Part shown: positions 6,254 to 6,727 of the stretch, one piece after another | Position numbering within the stretch: position 1 is the stretch's first letter | Layout of the letters: each line of letters begins with the position of its first letter | DNA from: Paracoccaceae bacterium | Lineage (GTDB): Bacteria; Pseudomonadota; Alphaproteobacteria; Rhodobacterales; Rhodobacteraceae | Direction of reading: 5' to 3' | Length of the DNA stretch: 6,727 bases | NCBI GenBank assembly: GCA_003565055.1 | Contig: PXDM01000111.1 | Location: forward strand, 1 to 6,727 | The notes under the pieces: generated by a model | Databases searched by the model: none | Told to the model about the DNA's origin: nothing | What the model saw: only the letters and a program-made list of their open reading frames with translations | Translations under genes and position numbers: made by a program

Positions 6254-6727
6254 TTAGGTTTCATATAGTTTCTGGTTTTGAGCCTCTTCTTCTGGATCGT
6301 TTAAGAAACCGATAAGGTCGCGAAGTAGGATTACGTCCATTACGTGATTACCATATTCGTCCGATAAAGTATGTGTGATTCCATGATATTCGCGATCAGA
6401 GCTTCCCTCGTCAATTAGTAGTGAGTTTAAGCCAAACAATTGCACGTAATCTTCACCGGCCTCCCAAGCCAATACTAAATCTATATCGGATGCTTGTTTA
6501 TCTCCTGTTGTCAAATCTGAAACTAAGCCATCTAAGGAGTATTTATACTCCAGAACCTTGAGCTTACTGGAGACAAATCCCTTTGGATACTCTTCCTCAT
6601 AATCAGCAGACAGATCTTCCGTAATTCCAAGAGGGTTGTTGTCTGCATCAAAAATATGATTTTCGAAATCCGCCCCCACTCGCACACGGTAAGCCCCGTC
6701 GTAGGTACTCATTTCGTTGGTGCCAAC
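6254..6727 (-). CDS. Acidic, AT-rich hypothetical protein, C-terminal part only; possible nuclease-fold-like domain
   Basis: I do not recognise this gene securely. The minus-strand frame is open from the window edge (codons at 6713-6727 read V-G-T-N-E) to TAA at 6254-6256, giving 157 visible residues. An ATG at 6710-6712 exists, but GGCACCAACGAA before it has no Shine-Dalgarno, so the protein probably begins outside the window. Residues below count from that Met. The sequence is rich in Asp and Glu. A predicted strand VLEYKYSL (53-60) gives an E-x-K motif (Glu55, Lys57), followed by a helix and a second strand DIDLVLAWEA (76-85), then LSDEYGNHVMDVILLRDLIGFLNDPEEE (116-143). The order acidic lead, E-x-K strand, helix, strand resembles PD-(D/E)XK nuclease-fold domains and, from memory, C-terminal segments of large bacterial ATPase-type accessory proteins. 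This is inference. GC is about 42% against roughly 65% in the core, and codon use is unlike its neighbours, so it was probably acquired. Confidence 0.8.
   Translation of the reverse strand, partial: VGTNEMSTYDGAYRVRVGADFENHIFDADNNPLGITEDLSADYEEEYPKGFVSSKLKVLEYKYSLDGLVSDLTTGDKQASDIDLVLAWEAGEDYVQLFGLNSLLIDEGSSDREYHGITHTLSDEYGNHVMDVILLRDLIGFLNDPEEEAQNQKLYET

Noticed and set aside
6716..6727. Short inverted repeat GTTGGTGCCAAC at the right edge
   Set aside because: Only 5 base pairs with a 2-base loop, and it lies inside the open frame of the AT-rich gene; probably chance.

Overview
The window looks like a piece of an alphaproteobacterial chromosome, probably Rhodobacteraceae (roseobacter/Rhodobacter-like). 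The reasons are the GC-rich coding with strong G/C third positions, the FabI, Gpt, Cmk, PepA and HolC sequences, and the pepA-holC pairing. The assignment is by recognition, not by search. Most of the window is ordinary core housekeeping DNA. The two departures are a lower-GC acetyltransferase gene at 1967-2413 and a sharp drop to about 42% GC (hand count) over the last ~490 bases.

Layout: (1) 1-1905, plus strand, a tight cluster: 3' part of fabI (enoyl-ACP reductase; start cut off by the window), a LysE/RhtB-type exporter 4 bases later, and gpt (xanthine phosphoribosyltransferase) 9 bases after that. (2) 1967-3126, minus strand: cmk (cytidylate kinase) and, 125 bases downstream of it, a GNAT acetyltransferase gene that converges on gpt. 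(3) 3289-4059, plus strand: a MipA/OmpV-type outer-membrane protein, divergent from cmk across a 162-base intergenic region. (4) 4137-6080, plus strand: pepA (leucyl aminopeptidase) and holC (DNA polymerase III chi subunit), 12 bases apart. A perfect inverted repeat sits directly against the pepA Shine-Dalgarno. (5) 6081-6253: an intergenic transition zone with no supported gene. (6) 6254-6727, minus strand: the 3' part of an AT-rich, very acidic gene of unknown function that runs off the window.

The genes serve separate core jobs: fatty-acid elongation (fabI), purine salvage (gpt), pyrimidine nucleotide supply (cmk), peptide turnover (pepA), replication clamp-loader accessory (holC), export and envelope (LysE-type, MipA). 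No CRISPR array, tRNA, rRNA, transposase or complete novel system is visible. The only real candidate for something undescribed is the partial AT-rich gene at the right edge. It carries an E-x-K strand motif reminiscent of PD-(D/E)XK nuclease-fold domains and probably marks the edge of an acquired island; most of it lies outside the window.
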